Part shown: positions 8,601 through 10,181 of the stretch, in pieces | How the letters are laid out: every line of letters starts with the position of its first letter | Numbering within the stretch: the stretch's first letter is position 1 | Assembly: GCA_903877945.1 (NCBI GenBank) | Contig: CAIRFY010000365.1 | Coordinates: forward strand, 1-10,181 | Length of the DNA: 10,181 nt | Reading direction: 5' to 3' | Source of the DNA: an uncultured Oscillochloris sp. | Lineage (GTDB): Bacteria; Chloroflexota; Chloroflexia; Chloroflexales; Chloroflexaceae | Notes under the pieces: model-generated | What the model saw: the letters and a program-made list of their open reading frames with translations, nothing else | Database searches by the model: none | What the model was told of the DNA's origin: nothing | Made by a program: the position numbers and the translations under genes

Positions 8601-8998
8601 TCGGCGATACACGAGGCGAAGACGAGTAGGAGCGCGGCGTAGCCAGCAGCCTCCTCGCTCGCCCAGATCTTCGCGAAGCGGTAGATCCCCAGAGTGACAT
8701 TGAGCACCGCTAAGAGCGCCACAATCACGAAACCGGTCTTCAGGCCCACCGCATACGAGAGCAAGGCAATTGACTGCTGAGAGCCGGGCGGGTAACTGGT
8801 CATCGGGAATCCGGTGTACCAGCGCGGCTCCCAGTGATCAAACCACATACGAGCGTAGTGGTCGGCAAAGAAAATATGGACGTAGGCGTCGTAGGTGTGG
8901 GTGTAGGTGCCGCTGAGCAGGAGCGCGCCGTGGTAGGCAAGGGCGATAGCCAGCGCCAGAAAGAGGAAGGGGTTATACCGGCTCAGGAGTGAGCGCAT
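5660..8998 (-). CDS. Polytopic GT-C-like (PTPS-related) membrane protein
   Basis: This 1112-residue protein is the first gene of the operon. The N-terminal ~590 residues hold many membrane segments (about 10-29, 76-105, 115-135, 140-156, 168-205, 245-265, 290-312, 320-333, 357-374, 393-415, 566-590). The first outer loop has the layout of GT-C glycosyltransferases and of the '6-pyruvoyl-tetrahydropterin synthase-related' membrane family: acidic/His YDAYVH (36-41), EPRWYTGFPMTSYPP (57-71) and a later AGHHVTTL (181-188). Residues 420-550 form a large outer domain. After a basic cytoplasmic-looking stretch (600-690) and another membrane helix (693-716) come an NTF2-like domain (722-825) and two FxLYD/CARDB-like beta domains (865-950 and 985-1055). 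The tail differs from short family members. The likely role is transfer or handling of a lipid-linked sugar at the outer face. Acceptor and donor are unknown, and enzymatic activity is not proven. The ATG has a GGGAG site 9 bases upstream. Confidence 0.78.
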   Translation of the reverse strand: MRSLLSRYNPFLFLALAIALAYHGALLLSGTYTHTYDAYVHIFFADHYARMWFDHWEPRWYTGFPMTSYPPGSQQSIALLSYAVGLKTGFVIVALLAVLNVTLGIYRFAKIWASEEAAGYAALLLVFASCIAETVHVFGQLPTMFSLGFLLNALPFVQRWLDEGRVRWLITAWLLNAATTAGHHVTTLFGAIFFVAPVIASSIVIAFHQPLPDEPPQHPTRVTWANLRPLIMRRVRRVLPVTIRAAIYGPGLIAALILVVLPYWLWSKADPITQVSIPHASRDSFIVNTSAGLVFWLIPYGLTLLTLPYVFYKGLTTRAWPMTLSLAMLVFLGTGGTTPFPKMLLGGAFDVLTLDRFTFWATITMLPLVGEFVVSLQHRGLATYLREQFGDITWRLIQVLLIFIYLVISFFVANLTQYRRFQPDPIDFQPIATFLTKDEHWRWRYLTLGFGDQMAWLSAQTMANSVDGNYHSARRLPEMTSTPVERLEGAKYSGVPGIGSLQQFLAVPDKYNLKFVFSNDQFYDPLLFFSGWHRLQRLENGIMVWEREDIPPLPEVLPRREIPLYQRVMWGTVPLMAIVMALIAFASPFWLPYLRWLLNLNEESGLHTPLHIRGHVWAALARPFRRLRLWAHALWTRADVAGRGQRIWTWIDQRLLAWSALPPGDDSSAVPWQVWLEWIRRLPRPRPATPTAQHVRLALLIAIGLASLTSGGMWYLSQARTPTTIVQQYYDDLDFRRFSQAYARLDPLSRPPYDQYLLDLSVKGGMVASYGKLNNVRVQIVSTEPSRISMLVQTDWVTSLSTYPTTQQLTLVLRDDRWYIESDPVDVTVPPEPFFRRGEVGWVATSRRRVIGLPTDFADILDRPDLQILSARLVRHVGRYSVVGELINTSSDPADVTVTAFLHDAAGGELSRYNAQEVIMHKLFPKEVTPFRVDFEGVAGAVLTDTLDLKTFKPGAFTPPLLTRPVQSFDVYAKAVITQHDLSRNVTLQNLEISRADDGSMHLHGQLLNTGTAEATIPHVLLTYYDAKGQVAWVDHVYIRDAVRPQRTQVMDIPLDSSGNVTTVSQQSGLFGTALLPEVSANTPWRERIPLPPEMGFAALRVSIHAFEGSSQ
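5670..5677 (-). promoter_or_regulatory. Ribosome binding site deciding a GTG start
   Basis: On the - strand the sequence reads GAGGGGAG, then 6 bases (CAGTCA), then GTG. This strong, well-spaced site supports the GTG at 5663 over the ATG codons at 5657 and 5636 inside the heptamer repeat. It lies within the last codons of the upstream membrane protein gene, consistent with coupled translation. Confidence 0.65.
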
Positions 8999-9001
8999 GG
9001 T

Positions 9002-9042
9002 CGTAGTCTCCCGTAGTCTTTCTGTAGTTTCCCTATAGTTCT
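9002..9042 (-). repeat. Imperfect 10-11 bp tandem repeat in the operon leader
   Basis: Four degenerate units, CGTAGTCTCC, CGTAGTCTTT, CTGTAGTTTCC and CTATAGTTCT, lie directly before the ATG at 8998. On the transcribed strand the core is AGACTAC, repeated about once per helical turn. The unit nearest the gene also supplies its ribosome site, GGGAG (9008-9012). The repeat could be a protein-binding array or simple slippage; the sequence does not decide. Confidence 0.6.
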
Positions 9043-9055
9043 TGAGATTGTCACG

Positions 9056-9158
9056 TATAGCAATCCTAAACTGGTTATGAAGAAGGAGTCGAGCCTTTAG
9101 GCGGCCTTATCCGGCTAAAGCCTTGACTCCACACAACAACCCCAAGAGGATTGCTATA
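9056..9158. mobile_element. MITE-like element with terminal inverted repeats
   Basis: Perfect 12-base terminal inverted repeats TATAGCAATCCT (9056-9067) and AGGATTGCTATA (9147-9158) enclose a 103-base unit. A second nested inverted repeat, GGAGTCGAGCCTTTAG (9085-9100) against CTAAAGCCTTGACTCC (9115-9130), pairs at 14 of 16 positions, so the unit folds into a long hairpin. The outer TA dinucleotides would fit the TA target duplication of IS630/Tc1-mariner-type elements. No transposase is encoded, so it would need one in trans. The palindromes are seen directly; the mobile nature and family are inferred. Confidence 0.6.
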
Positions 9159-9170
9159 GTATGTGTAAAC

Positions 9171-9220
9171 GGCTAGGATCAATACTTTTCAAATAACGAA
9201 TTTACCGTCGCTCAGCCCTC
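9171..9220 (+). repeat. Direct repeat copy 1, upstream of the GT2 gene
   Basis: This segment beginning GGCTAGG and containing AATACTTTTC, ATAACGAAT and CAGCCCTC matches 10085-10134 at 43 of 50 positions, at a constant offset of 914 bases. It lies between the MITE-like element and the glycosyltransferase promoter. Confidence 0.85.
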
Positions 9221-9258
9221 GCCCTTGCCATCGTTGACCGACGGGCGGCACAATCCTG

Positions 9259-9267
9259 TGCTATAAT
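9259..9267 (+). promoter_or_regulatory. Extended -10 promoter of the glycosyltransferase gene
   Basis: TGCTATAAT is a perfect extended -10 box (TGn plus consensus TATAAT at 9262-9267). The nearest -35-like hexamer, TTGACC (9234-9239), is 22 bases away, longer than usual, so the extended -10 probably carries most of the recognition. The predicted transcription start is near 9273, giving a leader of about 52 bases. Confidence 0.65.
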
Positions 9268-9270
9268 CGC

Positions 9271-9299
9271 TCGCCGGTACGTGCGTTACGTTCCGGCGA
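9271..9299 (+). promoter_or_regulatory. Hairpin at the predicted 5' end of the GT2 mRNA
   Basis: TCGCCGG (9271-9277) pairs with CCGGCGA (9293-9299). After a T/T mismatch ACGT (9279-9282) pairs with ACGT (9288-9291), leaving a 5-base loop. Because it starts at the predicted transcription start it would cap the RNA with a stable stem, possibly protecting it from decay, or the DNA palindrome could bind a repressor. Neither role is shown. Confidence 0.55.
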
Positions 9300-9311
9300 A
9301 CGCCGTCACAT

Positions 9312-9316
9312 GAGGA
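9312..9316 (+). promoter_or_regulatory. Ribosome binding site of the GT2 gene
   Basis: GAGGA lies 9 bases before the ATG at 9326 and just after the leader hairpin, so it stays single-stranded in the predicted fold. It supports the chosen start. Confidence 0.6.
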
Positions 9317-9325
9317 ACACGGGTC

Positions 9326-10090
9326 ATGACAGATCGGCCGAGCATCACCGCATTCTTCCCAGCCTGCAATGACGCTGGCACGATTGGGAGTATGATCGTC
9401 AGCGTCATCGGCGCACTGGAAGAGATCACCGACGACTACGAGGTCATCGTGGTGGAGAACGGCAGCACCGACTACACCGTCGATGTGCTTGAGTCGCTCG
9501 CCAGTCACTATGAGCGCCTGCGGATTTTCACCCACCGCAAGGCTCTCGGCTACGGCGGCGCGCTACGTGTCGGGTTCGCTAGCGCCACCAAGGATCTGAT
9601 TTTTTACACCGACGGCGATGCCCAGTACGACCCGCGTGAGATCAAGCTGCTCATGCCCGCCCTCACCGACGATGTCGATATTGTCAACGGCTGGAAGATC
9701 GACCGTGGCGACCCGCTCCACCGCAAGATCATCGGGCGGATCTACCATCACCTTGTCAAATTCCTCTTCAGCTTCCAACTGCGCGATGTAGACTGCGACT
9801 TCCGCCTCATCCGGCGCGAGGTCTTCGATGTGTTCGATCTCGAGTCGGACAGCGGGACGATCTGCCTGGAACTGGTAAAAAAGCTCCAGGACGCCCAGTT
9901 CCGCTTCGCTGAGGTTCCGGTTCACCATTACCACCGCACCTACGGCAAGAGCCAGTTCTTCAACTTCCCCCGGCTCTGGCGCACTGGCGTGCAGCTCATT
10001 CAGCTCTGGTGGAAGTTGGTGGTGCGCCACGAGCACCTGCGCCGCATCGCCCGCCGCCGCGAGTCGCTTCCGGCGAGGAACAAGGGCTAG
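9326..10090 (+). CDS. DPM/DPG synthase-like family 2 glycosyltransferase
   Basis: This 254-residue cytoplasmic or membrane-associated GT-A enzyme has the order of motifs of the dolichyl/polyprenyl-phosphate sugar synthase-like GT2 group. These are SITAFFPACNDAGTI (6-20), VVENGSTD (42-49) in place of the common DDGSTD, LGYGGALRVGF (74-84), the metal- and nucleotide-binding DGDAQYD (96-102), VDCDFRLIRR (155-164), and HYHRTYGKSQFF (201-212). Such enzymes move a sugar from a nucleotide donor to a polyprenyl phosphate. There is no C-terminal membrane helix, so it is the short soluble type with a basic tail (RHEHLRRIARRRESLPARNKG region). It is divergent from the operon with the GT-C-like protein, which would be a logical user of its product. 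Sugar and lipid specificity are not evident. It appears intact. Confidence 0.85.
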   Translation: MTDRPSITAFFPACNDAGTIGSMIVSVIGALEEITDDYEVIVVENGSTDYTVDVLESLASHYERLRIFTHRKALGYGGALRVGFASATKDLIFYTDGDAQYDPREIKLLMPALTDDVDIVNGWKIDRGDPLHRKIIGRIYHHLVKFLFSFQLRDVDCDFRLIRREVFDVFDLESDSGTICLELVKKLQDAQFRFAEVPVHHYHRTYGKSQFFNFPRLWRTGVQLIQLWWKLVVRHEHLRRIARRRESLPARNKG

Positions 10091-10134
10091 GGCCAATACT
10101 TTTCACATAACGAATCTGCCGCCGATCAGCCCTC
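10085..10134 (+). repeat. Direct repeat copy 2, overlapping the GT2 stop codon
   Basis: This is the partner of 9171-9220. It starts three bases before the TAG stop of the glycosyltransferase gene (10088-10090), so the last codon and the stop belong to the repeat. The similarity then runs on into the C/G-rich palindrome that follows. Confidence 0.85.
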
Positions 10135-10170
10135 ACCCCCCAGCCCCCTCTCCCTTCAAAGGGGGGGGCT
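10128..10170. repeat. C/G-rich palindromic repeat, possible terminator-like hairpin
   Basis: The stretch starts AGCCCTCACCCCCC, as does the left arm of the element at 2495. It continues as a hairpin: AGCCCCC (10142-10148) with GGGGGCT (10164-10170), and inner CCCTT (10152-10156) with AAGGG (10159-10163), leaving a 3-base bulge. It may help end the glycosyltransferase transcript, but no T-tract follows before the window ends. Confidence 0.7.
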
Positions 10171-10181
10171 GAACAGCGATA

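Larger units (their letters stand above)
8999..9325. other. Divergent intergenic regulatory region rich in repeats
   Basis: This 327-base space separates the start of the leftward operon from the start of the rightward glycosyltransferase gene. No gene is visible. It contains, in order, a 10-bp tandem repeat, a MITE-like palindrome, one copy of a ~50-bp direct repeat, and the glycosyltransferase promoter with a leader hairpin. No convincing promoter was found for the leftward operon. Confidence 0.8.

Noticed and set aside
9153..9182. Possible leftward promoter: TTGATC and TATAGC on the - strand, 18-base spacer
   Set aside because: Both boxes are poor matches and the -10 would be the end of the MITE-like element. 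Too weak to call as the operon promoter.
9234..9267. TTGACC as the -35 of the GT2 promoter
   Set aside because: The 22-base spacer to TATAAT is outside the usual 16-18 range; the extended -10 explains the promoter better.
9563..10096. - strand open frame of 177 codons
   Set aside because: It is the complement of the glycosyltransferase gene, whose GT2 motifs are clear; the antisense product is low in structure-forming motifs.

Overview
The window looks like a moderately GC-rich chromosomal segment of a filamentous Chloroflexota (Chloroflexales-like) bacterium. This rests on three things: large secreted and membrane proteins with Chloroflexota-style domain mixes, a secreted protein ending in a short ...RIFMPLVER tail of the kind I recall at the C-termini of exported Chloroflexota proteins, and intergenic spaces filled with small C/G-rich palindromes and heptamer repeats. 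The taxonomic call is inference. No rRNA, tRNA, CRISPR array, transposase or phage gene was seen.

Layout from left to right: (i) half of a C/G-rich palindromic repeat (1-23), a good extended -10 promoter (56-84) and a secreted 779-residue glycosidase-like protein on the + strand (116-2455). (ii) A convergent intergenic space holding a complete copy of the palindrome (2495-2605). (iii) A tightly packed three-gene operon on the - strand, transcribed from about 9.0 kb down to 2.65 kb. It encodes a 1112-residue polytopic membrane protein with a GT-C/PTPS-related N-terminus (5660-8998), an Ig-like lipoprotein (4350-5663, 4-nt overlap) and a membrane-anchored GH5-like glycosidase (2647-4347, 2-nt gap). 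(iv) A 327-bp divergent intergenic region (8999-9325) with a 10-bp tandem repeat, a hairpin-forming MITE-like element, one copy of a ~50-bp direct repeat, and a strong extended -10 promoter with a hairpin at the predicted RNA 5' end. (v) A DPM-like family 2 glycosyltransferase on the + strand (9326-10090), followed by the second copy of the direct repeat and another C/G-rich hairpin that runs to the window edge.

Taken together the genes suggest a cell-envelope glycan module. A cytoplasmic GT2 enzyme could charge a polyprenyl-phosphate carrier. The GT-C-like membrane protein could use such a lipid-linked sugar on the outer face. The Ig-like lipoprotein and the anchored GH5-like enzyme would act in the extracytoplasmic space, and the secreted glycosidase-like protein is a possible further glycan-active partner. 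The operon structure is seen directly in the sequence. The shared pathway is inference, and no substrate can be deduced.
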